DNA of 64,000 nt from Gemmatimonadota bacterium (GCA_018660835.1 JABJJN010000020.1:310001-374000); one strand, 5' to 3'. Shown: positions 42,374 to 51,892, counted from the first letter of the stretch. Made by a program: numbers and translations. Notes: a model not told the origin generated them from the letters alone.

Positions 42374-43756
42374 GTGAAACGATCTGAGAACATCCTGGTC
42401 ATCGGGCTCGGCAGCATGGGCACCTATCTCGTGCGCCGTCTGACGCATGAGGGCCACCACGTGACGGTCATCGAGGGCGATGCGAAGATCCTTGCTGAAG
42501 CCGACGCAACACTCGACGCCCGGCTGATACTTGGTGATGCTGCAGACTTTGGCTGTTGGGGTCGGATCGATGCGGCGAAAATGGATTACATGATCGCCGT
42601 GACCAACGATGATGCGCTCAATATCCTGGCCGCACAGATCGCCGACCGCTACGGAATCCGCCAGAAGATCGCCCGCATTCGGTCTGTAGAGGTATGGGCG
42701 AAGAACGCCCCTCTCACGGCGGCAGATCTGAAAATTGATCTCGTCATCCGTCCCGGTGAGCTCGCTGCGAGAGAAGTCGCACGCTTGCTCAAAATGCAGG
42801 ATGGAAGCGGCGCAGTCGCGGTGGGCGATGGTGAACTGCGGGTTGTGAACGCGACCATCGGCCCCGACTCGTTACTGGCGAACGTCAGTCTCAGCCAACT
42901 CGCCGACGCCTACGACGACTTGCCCTTTCGCGTCGTCTGTGTCGAGCGCGACATCGTCACGCATATCCCAGGTGGCGACTTCGAAATACGACCGGGCGAC
43001 CGGGTACATCTCATTGCCCGCAAGGATCAGATCGCTCAGCTGATGCTCTTCGCGCCGGTGCCACCCAACGCCGGTGATCAGGTCCTGATCATCGGTGGCG
43101 GCCTCATCGGAGCTCGGATTGCTGAGTTGCTGCAGTCGACATACTCTGTGCGTCTGTTGGAGGAGGACGAAGCGCGAGCGGAAGAGCTGGCAAGCGTGCT
43201 GGAGAAGACAGAGTGTTTGCACGGTGATGGCTTGGATCGCGAGACGCTGTTGCAGGCAGGGCTCATGAACATGAACACGGTCATCGTCGCCACAGGCGAC
43301 AATGAGGCCAACATCATGACCAGTGTGCTGGCCAAACACATGATGCAGACGGGGACTGAAGTGTCACGCCCTGGAAGAACCATCACACTGGTGAAAAAGG
43401 AAGACTACGTCGGCATCGCCTCGGCCCTTGGCACCGACATGGTCCTCAGTGCCCAGATCCTGGGGGCGAACGCAGTATTGCGACACATTCGCAGTGACTA
43501 TGTCCTCAACGTCGCTCATCTCCACGGGTGTGATGCGGAGATGGTCCAGTTGATTGCCAATCCAGGATCACCGATCACCAAACGGCCGCTGCACTCTATC
43601 CCGGATATGGCGGGAAGAATCATGATCAGTGGTGTCCGCACCGATGGACGCTGGGACATCGCCCGTGGCGTAACGCAGATCAGGGAAGGCGATCACGTCG
43701 AATGCGTCTGCTCCTTTGATGGGCTCGCCGAGTTGCAGCGACTCTTTTTCGCGTGA
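42374..43756 (+). CDS. trkA: Trk potassium uptake regulatory protein TrkA
   Basis: Cytoplasmic NAD-binding gating protein of 460 residues, the normal four-domain length. RCK/TrkA-N domains begin with ILVIGLGSMGTYLV and VLIIGGGLIGARI (GxGxxG), each followed by a TrkA-C domain (LIARKDQIAQL; GDHVECVCSFDGLAEL). It binds NAD(H)/ATP and controls the TrkH pore. Its stop overlaps the trkH GTG start (GTGA), so the two are translationally coupled. ATG at 42374. Confidence 0.95.
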   Translation: MKRSENILVIGLGSMGTYLVRRLTHEGHHVTVIEGDAKILAEADATLDARLILGDAADFGCWGRIDAAKMDYMIAVTNDDALNILAAQIADRYGIRQKIARIRSVEVWAKNAPLTAADLKIDLVIRPGELAAREVARLLKMQDGSGAVAVGDGELRVVNATIGPDSLLANVSLSQLADAYDDLPFRVVCVERDIVTHIPGGDFEIRPGDRVHLIARKDQIAQLMLFAPVPPNAGDQVLIIGGGLIGARIAELLQSTYSVRLLEEDEARAEELASVLEKTECLHGDGLDRETLLQAGLMNMNTVIVATGDNEANIMTSVLAKHMMQTGTEVSRPGRTITLVKKEDYVGIASALGTDMVLSAQILGANAVLRHIRSDYVLNVAHLHGCDAEMVQLIANPGSPITKRPLHSIPDMAGRIMISGVRTDGRWDIARGVTQIREGDHVECVCSFDGLAELQRLFFA

Positions 43757-45234
43757 CCAACACCACCCAACCGACCGCCAGCAGTGCCAAGATCGTCGCC
43801 CACATGATCGGGGCACTGTTATTGGTGACCGCCGCCGGCATGCTTCCCCCGATCATCTGTTCGTTGATCTATGGTGAAAACGATCTATTCGCCTTCGTTG
43901 TGTCAGCTACGATCACGGCAGCGATCGGCGCCCCCCTCTACTGGATATACCGACGTCATGAGGATCTGAGTCCTCGACATGCCTTGCTGATCGCTTCCTG
44001 TGGATGGGTCATCGTGTCGGCAGCTTCGGCGCTTCCCTTCATGATTCACGGCGCCATCCCAAGCTTCGCGGACGCCTTTTTTGAAATGATGTCCGGTTAC
44101 ACGACGTCCGGCTCGACCATTCTCACGGACATCGAAGTAGTACCGCACGGCCTGCTATTCTGGCGCAGTGAAACGCACCTGATCGGTGGCATGGGCTTTG
44201 TGACGCTTGCCGTTTTTCTTTTGCCGCATGGCGTGAGCGGTCTGCGCCTGTTTCGCGCCGAGTCGAGCCCGGGGCAGACGATTACACGTGAGCGTTTCAC
44301 CGAGCGCAATCGCGACGCGATGGTCGTTCTGTGGGCAATCTATCTGATTCTGAATACGGCGCAGGCCCTGCTTCTGTTGGCAGGGGGCATGTCACTCTTC
44401 GACTCGCTGTGCCACACCTTCGGCACGGTGTCGACATCAGGATACTCGCCATACAATGCCAGCCTGGGTCACTACGATAGCGCCTATTTTGACTGGGTAG
44501 TGATCGTCTTCATGTTCCTCGGTGGCGTCAGCTTCGTGCTTTTCTACTGGGTCGCACGGGGAGACTGGCAAGCACTCGGCATCAACACCGAGATACGCTG
44601 GTACATCGGATTTGTCTTGATCATCTGCGGTGTCGTGTCCTGCATACTGTGGCAGAACGGCGCATACGGATTCGCCGACTCCGTGCGTTATGGCACATTC
44701 CAGGTCATGTCACTGCTGACAACGACGGGGTTCACCACAGCCGATTACGAAGTCTGGCCGAATGCAGCGCAGATGTTTCTCTACATCGCCTGTTTTGTGG
44801 GAGCCTGTGCAGGCTCGACCACGAGTGGAATCAAGATTGTTCACTACGCGATCATCTGCAAATTCATGGGTGCCGTCATACGAAAGATCTTCTTCAGACC
44901 CCTCGCTGTCGTGTCTGTGCGTCTCGACGGCCACCGGATCGATCAGGCGGTCATCCACCTGGCCCTGTGTTATTTCGTCGTCAACATCTTCCTCGTTCTC
45001 GCCGGCGGCTGTTTCATGGCACTCGTCGATGACTTGGATATCCAGACGGCCATGAGTTCCGTCATCGCCACACTGATGAATGTGGGCCCCGGCTGGGGCG
45101 GCGTGGGCCCGACGAAAAATTTCGCCTTCATCTCGGACACGGGGAAGTGGTTCCTCTCCTTCATGATGCTTGTCGGCCGACTCGAAATGTTTACGCCTCT
45201 CGTACTCTTCTACCCATCCTTCTGGAAGAAATAA
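43753..45234 (+). CDS. trkH: Trk potassium uptake membrane protein TrkH
   Basis: Potassium-translocating pore of 493 residues with four repeated pore loops. The selectivity-filter segments are recognisable: GYTTSGSTI, TVSTSGYSPYN, TTTGFTTADYE and NVGPGWGGVG. The helices are strongly hydrophobic throughout. The GTG start at 43753 overlaps the trkA stop. It ends 3 bp from the convergent methyltransferase stop. Together with TrkA it forms a complete constitutive K+ uptake system. Confidence 0.95.
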   Translation: MTNTTQPTASSAKIVAHMIGALLLVTAAGMLPPIICSLIYGENDLFAFVVSATITAAIGAPLYWIYRRHEDLSPRHALLIASCGWVIVSAASALPFMIHGAIPSFADAFFEMMSGYTTSGSTILTDIEVVPHGLLFWRSETHLIGGMGFVTLAVFLLPHGVSGLRLFRAESSPGQTITRERFTERNRDAMVVLWAIYLILNTAQALLLLAGGMSLFDSLCHTFGTVSTSGYSPYNASLGHYDSAYFDWVVIVFMFLGGVSFVLFYWVARGDWQALGINTEIRWYIGFVLIICGVVSCILWQNGAYGFADSVRYGTFQVMSLLTTTGFTTADYEVWPNAAQMFLYIACFVGACAGSTTSGIKIVHYAIICKFMGAVIRKIFFRPLAVVSVRLDGHRIDQAVIHLALCYFVVNIFLVLAGGCFMALVDDLDIQTAMSSVIATLMNVGPGWGGVGPTKNFAFISDTGKWFLSFMMLVGRLEMFTPLVLFYPSFWKK

Positions 45235-45237
45235 CCA

Positions 45238-46077
45238 TCACGCGATTCGCGCTGTGATCAGCGCATGGCCTCCGGTGTTGACCACCGATTCGAGCCTTGC
45301 CGTGTCGTTGATGGTTGCCAGGATCTTCGCAAACCGAGCCGGATTCGAGTCCTGCAGTTCCATGATCCCCTCGTCATTCCCGTATCCGATCCCTCGAATC
45401 GAGCGGGTATCTTCAACGACGTAGCCCGTGCGTTCAAAGTAGTCGGTGATCTGTGACGTTCGCGGGAAGTACGCCTCCTGAAAGCCCTGAATTGCATGGT
45501 TCCTGAAGTGGCCACTCTTGATGAGGCGCTCGAGATTCGCGCCATCGACCTGGTCCGGGGAAGAGAGAGCGCGCTCAAGAATGCTCTTCACGCCAACCTC
45601 ATAGGGCATATAGACTGCGAACACGGTGCCACCCGGCTGTAGCTTCTTTCGAACCTCTTCGAGACACTTGATCACCTCATGCTTCATGAGATGGTATAGC
45701 GGGCCGAATAGCAGGATGGTGGAAAACATTTCGTCGTCGTACTGAGACAGATCGAGCGCATTCGCCACATCAATTCGGACAACATTCTGTCGAATGTCAG
45801 GATCGAGAGAGGACGCTCGCTTCCGGGCTTCCTCAATGAGGTCTTCAGACAGATCAGCGAGGCAAACACTGTGGCCGAGACTCGCAAGGAAGAAGGCGTA
45901 TCGACCCGGCCCACCACCAAGGTCCAGAACATTGGATCCTGCAGGGATCTGCTCAGTCAGGATGGACCGCAAGATCTCAAATTCAAGCTGGCCCGCCGGT
46001 GTATCCAGACGGCCCCACTCATTGAAATCTGAGTAGTACGCTCTGATTCTATCGAAGTTTGTGGTCATGCCTCTCAC
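45238..46077 (-). CDS. SAM-dependent class I methyltransferase
   Basis: Methyltransferase of 279 residues. The SAM-binding motif VLDLGGGPGRYAFFLASLGH (motif I), the acidic CLADLSEDLIEEA and VVRIDVANALDLSQYDDEMF (motif III), and ILLFGPLYHLMKH (motif IV) are present. The family resembles small-molecule methyltransferases near bacterial resistance or modification genes; substrate unknown. GTG at 46077 or ATG at 46068 can start it; a GAGAGG lies too close to the ATG to decide. Confidence 0.88.
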   Translation of the reverse strand: MRGMTTNFDRIRAYYSDFNEWGRLDTPAGQLEFEILRSILTEQIPAGSNVLDLGGGPGRYAFFLASLGHSVCLADLSEDLIEEARKRASSLDPDIRQNVVRIDVANALDLSQYDDEMFSTILLFGPLYHLMKHEVIKCLEEVRKKLQPGGTVFAVYMPYEVGVKSILERALSSPDQVDGANLERLIKSGHFRNHAIQGFQEAYFPRTSQITDYFERTGYVVEDTRSIRGIGYGNDEGIMELQDSNPARFAKILATINDTARLESVVNTGGHALITARIA

Positions 46078-46100
46078 TCGAGATACTTCCCGTGCACGGG

Positions 46101-46868
46101 TCAGAACTTGCCGTTGTCATTCTTCCATTCTGCCCGGTCGGGCACTGTCTCTCTCGTATCCCAGTGTTCGACAAGTTTCTCATCCGCGAGCCGAAACAGA
46201 TCATAGAATGACGTGTGGATGCCATGCAGCGATCCCTCACTGACGGACAGGACGAAGTTTCCCTCTGCCAGTAGACGATGATTGGTCTCGTACTGGATGA
46301 CACGATTCCCATTGTCAGCGCACTGAGATAACGCAGATCGAAGCGATGCCAGACCGTCTCCGATATCCGGATTGTGTTCGGTATAGCAAGAGCCATCCAG
46401 GTAATGCTCCAGTCGATCAATCTTGCCTTGGATGAAGACCTCCTCCACGAAAGCGCGAACGCAATCTCGATTGAGTTCTGTCTTGTCTAAGTCTGTCGCC
46501 GTTGTCGGGCCCTCGAGCATGGAGTGACCGGATGGATTTGGCCCCTCCTTCTGCTGGATGTTGTCCCAATGCTCAACGGTCTGATCACCCTCGAAACGAA
46601 AGACCTCGAAACCGACATTCAGGCTACTGAAGTCATACTCAGTATGAGCAAACACGAAATCGCCATCTGAGAAAACACGTACCAACTCGACGCGCGGAGA
46701 GGTCTTGGCGATCCGCTTGAATAGCGTCGCCAGGCCCTCACCTCCCTCGTGCGTCTCAGGATTGTGCTGGATGTACTTGCCTTGATTCACGACCGCTACC
46801 GCTTCCTCGTCGCCCGTCTCAATTCCCTTGAGCAGAGCGCGTATTCCTTCTTTCCGTCTCGCCGACAT
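46101..46868 (-). CDS. Two-domain SnoaL-like (NTF2-fold) protein
   Basis: Protein of 255 residues made of two similar SnoaL/NTF2-like halves. The first has YIQHNPETHEGGEGLATLF and FVFAHTEYDF..EVFRFEGDQTVEHWDNIQ. The second has YTEHNPDIGDGLASLRSAL and FVLSVSEGS..YDLFRLADEKLVEHWDTRE. The repeated QHNP/EHNP and VEHWD motifs show internal duplication. Single-domain relatives are polyketide cyclases or steroid isomerase-like proteins. ATG at 46868 has an AAAAGGGA upstream. Confidence 0.85.
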   Translation of the reverse strand: MSARRKEGIRALLKGIETGDEEAVAVVNQGKYIQHNPETHEGGEGLATLFKRIAKTSPRVELVRVFSDGDFVFAHTEYDFSSLNVGFEVFRFEGDQTVEHWDNIQQKEGPNPSGHSMLEGPTTATDLDKTELNRDCVRAFVEEVFIQGKIDRLEHYLDGSCYTEHNPDIGDGLASLRSALSQCADNGNRVIQYETNHRLLAEGNFVLSVSEGSLHGIHTSFYDLFRLADEKLVEHWDTRETVPDRAEWKNDNGKF

Positions 46869-46921
46869 CACATCCCTTTTCTCTTAGTGTCGCAAATCTG
46901 ATGCTCGGTCTGCCCCCGAAG

Positions 46922-47617
46922 TCAGCCATTCTCGAGTAGCTGTCGAACTTCCTTGTTCTTGGCCACGTCCATGGGCGTCTCCCCCAGTTCATTGGTGAGA
47001 CTGACATTCGCCCCGTGTTCAAGCAGCAGCGAAACACCAACGACATCGCCCTGTCGAGCAGCATTATGAAGGGCAGTGCCACCCAGCGTGTTCCCATCAT
47101 CGGGATGCACATCGTCCACCTCGACTCCATGTTCCAACAGGATTGCAAGCATTCCAGGGCACTGCTTGTTGAAGTGAGCCGCGTGGGTGAAGGCATTCCA
47201 GTGACTTATGCCGTCCGGTCCCCGACCAGTCCCGGTAATCTGTGCACCATGCCTCAGCAGGCACTCGATGCAAGCGAGAGCCTTGCCTTCCGTCGCCGCG
47301 ACGAGCACACCGGGTGTATTCACATCGGCACCATGTTGGATCAGTATCTCGATCACAGGAACACATCGGTCGTATAGAGAAGCCCGCTTGAGCGCGTAGT
47401 TGCCCTCCTCTGTTACATCGCCGCCGATTTCGATGAGGTAGGCAAGGATTTCAAGTTGGCACTGAGTCGCCGCCTCGGTAATGGGCCGATAGTTGCGATT
47501 TTCCCCAGGCCGGATGATCGTCGTGAGCAGGTCCGGTTCGTCTTCCAGGAGACCTGTGACCGCAGCCAGGTCGCCCACTTCGATCGCCTCCCGCATCGCA
47601 TCTATGGACAAGCTCAT
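46922..47617 (-). CDS. Ankyrin repeat protein
   Basis: Protein of 231 residues composed of about six ankyrin repeats (DAMREAIEVGDLAAVTGLL; VIEILIQHGADVNTPG; ACIECLLRHGAQITGTG; GMLAILLEHGVEVDD; GGTALHNAARQGDVVGVSLL; LGETPMDVAKNKEV). The ATG at 47617 has AAGGGA upstream and starts directly at the first repeat; longer readings overlap the TPR gene. It is a protein-interaction module with no catalytic domain and no signal peptide. Confidence 0.88.
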   Translation of the reverse strand: MSLSIDAMREAIEVGDLAAVTGLLEDEPDLLTTIIRPGENRNYRPITEAATQCQLEILAYLIEIGGDVTEEGNYALKRASLYDRCVPVIEILIQHGADVNTPGVLVAATEGKALACIECLLRHGAQITGTGRGPDGISHWNAFTHAAHFNKQCPGMLAILLEHGVEVDDVHPDDGNTLGGTALHNAARQGDVVGVSLLLEHGANVSLTNELGETPMDVAKNKEVRQLLENG

Positions 47618-47660
47618 GACGTTAATCCCTTGGGGGTGGTCGGATGTTGGATCCGCGATT

Positions 47661-49685
47661 CTACTGAGCGTACGATTCGGCGAGCTGGTTGCACACAAGA
47701 GATAACTCGAGACGGCCTTCCGCAGCCAGCTTCTGCGCCAGAAGATTGCAGCGATCAGCGAAGCTTCTAGCCGCTTTCACGGAATCCGGGTGAAGCGCAC
47801 GCGCCCGTTCGAGTACTTCGCGTGCCGACTCAACTTCACCCATCTCCAGTAGGATGAACCCGTACTGCCGCCAGGCGGAGAAGTCGGAGGGCGACGCTTC
47901 AGCGAGCCATTGCAAGTGGGTTCTGGTAGCGGGTAGTTGCCCGGACCCGTAGAGTGCAATCGCCAGCATCTTGTGCAGGAAGCGTGTGTCAGGCCGGATC
48001 GCGACCGCCGCATCGAGATAGCTTACCGCCTTGTCGTATTCCTCCTGCATCGTGTAGAGCCTGCCAAGCAAGTGAAGTGCATTGACATTGGTATTGGACT
48101 CCTCGACGGCCCGCAGGAGCCACTGCTCGGCCTCTACCAGGTCGCCGCGATTGAGATAGTGCCGTCCCACGACCATCTCATCACGACCAAAATCCATCGG
48201 CAAGGTTTTGGTGCGTTCCAGGGCCCGCGCTTCACTTGTGTTCAGGACGATCCACGGAACGACATGGAAGAGCGAGATGAGAATGGCACTGAGCAGCGCA
48301 CCGTCGATGCCGATCTCGCGAGCCCCAAGAGAACGCGACTCAGAGTCGCCGCCAGCCACCTCCGAACGAAATAGGAACAAGCCGAGCGCGGCGCACACTA
48401 ACACCAGGGCCGACGAAGCGAAAACATCCCAATCGCGCGGATAACCGAGAGTGGGGTCCGCCGCCATCCAGTTCCCACCGAGATAGGAACTGCCGACGAC
48501 AATTAGAAACCCGCTCATCCCGATGAGGGCCTCCCGACCCCGGCGTAGCGCAAAGACCAGCGCCGGAAGGAAGAAGAAGAGGGCAAAGGGCCCAATCAGG
48601 AACTGCTCGCTGAAGAAGTCTCGCACGTGTCGGGTCGACAGTGCATAGGACCAGCCGGAACCTGAGCCCGAACCACTCACGAGTTCGCGAAGAAGATTTT
48701 CCGCCAGACCCGTTGGTGAGTATTGGCGCCCCTGAACTTCGAGCAGTCCGATCAAGGCTGCCACCGCGACTGCAAGGATGACGAGTTTCCTGGCAGACGC
48801 ACGAAGACGTCGAATGTCAAACCAACCGACGAGCACGAGAAAGACGTAAGAGGGCAATAGCGCGAGGCTGGACAGGTGTAGGCCAAGGGCGGCGACGAGG
48901 GCAAGCGTCGGCGGAACGATCCCACAAGCGCCGCGGAAGAGGCGGAGAGCGAACAACAAGTAGACACCGATGGCGACCGTCACGTAAGCGTAGTTCTCCG
49001 CGTAGCCAAAGAACAGCAGGACGAATCCCTGCGTGAGAATCAGGAGAGCACAGCCGATCCGTGTTGCGACCCGTTTGCGGGCGAGTTCTCCGCTCAGTTT
49101 CCAGATGACGTAGCAGAAGACGACACCACAAAGGATGCTTTCAAGCGCGGTACTGAGCTGTGCGATCTCTGGCGCAGGCATTCCATCGACAAGGCTGGCG
49201 ACCCCATTGTAGGCCAGCTGGTGCAGCCACATGGTGATCGGTTCCCGGGGATGGGACTGGAACCCCGTGCCCTTCGGAAGCTCCATGATGAGAACGACAG
49301 AATCACCCAGCAGCAGGTGCCTGACCCTGAACCACCAGAGGACAGCGAAGCCGATCGCACCGATGATGGCACCTGCAAGCACACGTGAGTGCGGCGATAG
49401 CTTGTGGTTGTCGTGTCTTGCCACCCATGATGACAAGCGTCGCGCCGCCGACGAGCCAGAGCAGAGGGGAAGGATGGCCAACGCAAGAACGCCCAATCCG
49501 GCGATGAACACAGGCAGGGAGAAGAATGCGTAGGAGTGAGCTCCCCAGAGCGTACCAGTCAACGCTTTGTATCCCAGTACGTGGGCGCCGAGGGTCAGCA
49601 CCCAGAGGACGATGACGCTGGCCCGAAGCCAGGGGCCGGATGCCGCCGGCTGGGTACGAGCCCCTGCCTCGGCGGTAACGCTCAC
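47661..49685 (-). CDS. Polytopic membrane protein with C-terminal TPR domain
   Basis: Protein of 674 residues. Residues ~20-490 hold about eleven hydrophobic helices with a periplasmic-type loop (LLLGDSVVLIMELPKGTGFQ), resembling glycosyltransferase-C/PMT-like multi-spanning proteins, although the acidic DE loop motif is not obvious. Residues ~510-660 are TPR repeats (GRHYLNRGDLVEAEQWLLRA; LGRLYTMQEEYDKAVSYLDA; GFILLEMGEVESAREVLERA). The start is GTG at 49685. A short GSGSGSG linker lies near residue 345. It could modify or assemble surface glycans, but the function is not established. Confidence 0.75.
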   Translation of the reverse strand: MSVTAEAGARTQPAASGPWLRASVIVLWVLTLGAHVLGYKALTGTLWGAHSYAFFSLPVFIAGLGVLALAILPLCSGSSAARRLSSWVARHDNHKLSPHSRVLAGAIIGAIGFAVLWWFRVRHLLLGDSVVLIMELPKGTGFQSHPREPITMWLHQLAYNGVASLVDGMPAPEIAQLSTALESILCGVVFCYVIWKLSGELARKRVATRIGCALLILTQGFVLLFFGYAENYAYVTVAIGVYLLFALRLFRGACGIVPPTLALVAALGLHLSSLALLPSYVFLVLVGWFDIRRLRASARKLVILAVAVAALIGLLEVQGRQYSPTGLAENLLRELVSGSGSGSGWSYALSTRHVRDFFSEQFLIGPFALFFFLPALVFALRRGREALIGMSGFLIVVGSSYLGGNWMAADPTLGYPRDWDVFASSALVLVCAALGLFLFRSEVAGGDSESRSLGAREIGIDGALLSAILISLFHVVPWIVLNTSEARALERTKTLPMDFGRDEMVVGRHYLNRGDLVEAEQWLLRAVEESNTNVNALHLLGRLYTMQEEYDKAVSYLDAAVAIRPDTRFLHKMLAIALYGSGQLPATRTHLQWLAEASPSDFSAWRQYGFILLEMGEVESAREVLERARALHPDSVKAARSFADRCNLLAQKLAAEGRLELSLVCNQLAESYAQ

Positions 49686-49891
49686 GTCGCTACCATCGCT
49701 TCCTCAAGGTGCTCATCAAGCAGTCTTGAAGACCATGGTGCAACATGCGTCTGTCGGGCATTTAGGTAGCTTTTCATTGGTTGCCAGTATCTCTCATGCC
49801 ATGCCTGCACGAGTCTGATACCAGGAATCGCTTCGATGGTGAGTCCTGTAATCATCCCACCAAACAAGAGAATCGCCCACCAGGGGCTGAT
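49682..49891 (-). pseudogene. Remnant of an SRPBCC (AHSA1-like) gene
   Basis: The frame reads FGGMITGLTIEAIPGIRLVQ followed by AWHERYWQ, matching the middle of AHSA1-type SRPBCC proteins (G.i.G.n.el.pg.rivqaWR..W). The N-terminal part is missing and the downstream part diverges before a stop that overlaps the TPR gene start. A TTG at 49867 could start a 61-residue peptide, but without the rest of the fold it is unlikely to work. Confidence 0.5.
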
Positions 49892-49936
49892 TCTATTTCG
49901 GCTGGGGCACGGTGAACTCGGCGAATTTGCTAGCTG

Positions 49937-50174
49937 CTACTTGGACTTCAAGGCACGGGCAACCGCGATCGCTGACTTCGACCAGGATCTTAGTGTTCGG
50001 GTGTTCTTAAGGATACGCGGTGGAACCTCGTAGTAGGGCATTTTGCCATGGCGAGACGCCGAAGCCTCCGAACATACCCCGCGACCTCACCTCTCCGATC
50101 GGCGAGAGGATTCCAACGATCGCATCGGCTGCTTCTCTTGCTACAGCTGTCCTCTTCACACCTTTCTGGCCCAT
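49937..50174 (-). pseudogene. Decayed TfoX N-terminal-domain gene
   Basis: The ATG at 50174 begins MGQKGVKRTAVAREAADAIV and continues to GEVRSRGMFGGFGVS, typical of the TfoX N-terminal domain. The frame then fails. In a different frame the family's C-terminal block resumes (KMPYYEVPPRIL; TLRSWSKSAIAVARALKSK). The central beta-sheet of about 40-45 residues is missing, so an internal deletion with frameshift has destroyed the gene. TfoX-like proteins are linked to competence or regulation elsewhere. Confidence 0.7.
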
Positions 50175-50238
50175 GACACACTCCTGCAGCGAGTTTTTGC
50201 TGAACGATTCTGGTGCAGTCGTCGCGCGATTGCCGCCC

Positions 50239-50673
50239 TTAGAGCCGCGTGTGGAAACCTGTCTTTTCGTTCGCCTTCAGACCCGCACTCTCATAGAACT
50301 TGAGAGTTGATGGTCTCTTGGAACCGGTGAGCAGCATGACCTTATAACATCCGTGGTCCCGTGCAACTTGCATCGCCGCCTGGAGCACTGCCGTGCCATG
50401 CCCCTTTCTGCGATGGTCAGGATGCGTCACCACATTCTCGATGAGGGCGTAAGGTCGCATAGACCTTGTGAGGTTGGGAATCAGATTGAGATAGCAGGTG
50501 CTCACGACATGCCCCTGATCCTCGCCCACAAGGATCACGTTGCCTTCGGCCTGTATGATCTGAGTGAAGGCCTTGTCGAACTGATCAGATGGAACCACTG
50601 GATCATCGGGTATCAGATGCCCATAGAGCTCTTGGATGGACTTCACGTCCTCTAGGGTCGCACGTCGGATCAT
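50239..50673 (-). CDS. GNAT family N-acetyltransferase
   Basis: Acetyltransferase of 144 residues. MIRRATLEDVKSIQELYGHL starts the fold, ALIENVVTHPDHRRKGHG carries the acetyl-CoA-binding R/Q-x-x-G-x-G/A loop, and DHGCYKVMLLTGS..FYESAGL is motif B. The ATG at 50673 matches the family start; the ORF runs back to 50733 without support. Substrate unknown. Immediately upstream of the TfoX remnant in transcription order. Confidence 0.9.
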   Translation of the reverse strand: MIRRATLEDVKSIQELYGHLIPDDPVVPSDQFDKAFTQIIQAEGNVILVGEDQGHVVSTCYLNLIPNLTRSMRPYALIENVVTHPDHRRKGHGTAVLQAAMQVARDHGCYKVMLLTGSKRPSTLKFYESAGLKANEKTGFHTRL

Positions 50674-50743
50674 GACAACACTCTTGCAGGGCTTGGGGAA
50701 CTCTCGCGGGAAGTCACCCGCTGTCGCACGCACGAATCACGTG

Positions 50744-51493
50744 CTATATGGCCCAGTACTTCCAAAGATCCTTGGGAACATCATAGCGAAAGGCCGGGTC
50801 GTCTCTATCGCGATGATCAAAACGGGCGATCAATGCGGTGCGTGGTGACGACCTTATGTTGATTGAGCCATTGTGGAAGAGAAACGCGTGCCAGAGCAGG
50901 AGATCTCCAGCCTTTGCTGTGAACTCGGTGCCGCCCGTCCTTGGATTGTCGCAGAAAACGTCCCAGGTAAATCCTTCGACATCCAGAAAGCTGCCATCTA
51001 AATGAGACGGATGCTCCAGGAAGTACCGGTGCGCAGCATGGTGGCTGTCCGGCCAATAGGTGAACGCACCACCTTGGGGCTCTACATCGTATAGATAGGC
51101 CGTCGCGCCAAGCATCAGCGGCAACCATTGCCCGCCGTACCCATCGATGTGACCGGACTGGGGCATTGTCCAGGTCGCTTTTGGCTGTGGCCACCTGATC
51201 TTGGGTGTGCCATGGCCGTAGATGAACGCCCCGCCACCGAGTTGCTCCACGAAGGCGTGCAGGACTGGATGACGCCAGAACGCTGACTCCGGAGGGTCGT
51301 ACTCGTATCGATGAACACGTTTGTCATCTTCGGGCCAGGTCTCAGGCGTCTCGAGACTCGATCCCAGTTGGCGCCAGATCTGACCTCGCCAATCGTCTAC
51401 AGCTGCCTGATCGAACACATTTCGCAAGACCACATATCCATGCGTCTTGAAGTGCCCTATCTGCTCATGTGAGAGGTACGATGAGGAGTCCAC
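50744..51493 (-). CDS. Phytanoyl-CoA dioxygenase family protein
   Basis: Second Fe(II)/2-oxoglutarate dioxygenase of this family in the window, 249 residues. GHIDGYGGQWLPLMLGATAYL contains the HxD iron motif. FTYWPDSHHAAHRYF is the typical loop, and AGDLLLWHAFLFHNGSINI gives the distal histidine, with RTALIARFDHR for 2-oxoglutarate binding. The N-terminal YLSHEQIGHFKTHGYVVLRN is the family's usual opening. The substrate is unknown. Confidence 0.88.
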   Translation of the reverse strand: MDSSSYLSHEQIGHFKTHGYVVLRNVFDQAAVDDWRGQIWRQLGSSLETPETWPEDDKRVHRYEYDPPESAFWRHPVLHAFVEQLGGGAFIYGHGTPKIRWPQPKATWTMPQSGHIDGYGGQWLPLMLGATAYLYDVEPQGGAFTYWPDSHHAAHRYFLEHPSHLDGSFLDVEGFTWDVFCDNPRTGGTEFTAKAGDLLLWHAFLFHNGSINIRSSPRTALIARFDHRDRDDPAFRYDVPKDLWKYWAI

Positions 51494-51534
51494 AGGATAC
51501 TTTCCGTATCAGGCCCGCTGCTGTCTCGGTGTCC

Positions 51535-51879
51535 TCATGCGTCGAGGACTGCAACCAGATCATCCCTTGATTGGGCCCTGGCAACATCTATTGCCAGCTG
51601 GCCCTCCGAGTCCTTCAGCTTCGTATTGGCACCCTTCATCGTGAGTGCCTCGATCACATCAGTGGTTGTTCCCACCGCATAACACGCGGCATGAAGAACA
51701 CTGGTCCCAGCAGGTCGCCGCCATCGAGCAATGGACGACACATAGTTGACATCGGCTCCAAGATCGATGAGAGCCATCACGACAACCAAGTCGGGACGGA
51801 CACCCAGTATCGTCCGAACAGTGTCGGCCTCTTGCCTCCAGATCGCTTGGAACAACTCGTGTGCAGAAGGGTCGGGCAT
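51535..51879 (-). CDS. Short ankyrin-repeat protein, possibly internally deleted
   Basis: Protein of 114 residues starting at the ATG at 51879 (MPDPSAHELFQAIWRQEADT). Ankyrin pieces are visible: LIDLGADVNYVSS, TSVLHAACYAVGTTTDVIEAL and KLKDSEGQLAIDVARAQ. The join RPDLVVVMALIDLGADVN skips part of a repeat, which suggests loss of one or more units. It follows the GGCT-like gene by about 14 bp. Confidence 0.7.
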   Translation of the reverse strand: MPDPSAHELFQAIWRQEADTVRTILGVRPDLVVVMALIDLGADVNYVSSIARWRRPAGTSVLHAACYAVGTTTDVIEALTMKGANTKLKDSEGQLAIDVARAQSRDDLVAVLDA

Positions 51880-51892
51880 GGGAACACTCAAT

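Noticed and set aside
50020..50310. 96-residue plus-strand ORF
   Set aside because: It is antisense to the TfoX remnant and GNAT gene and has no recognisable content.
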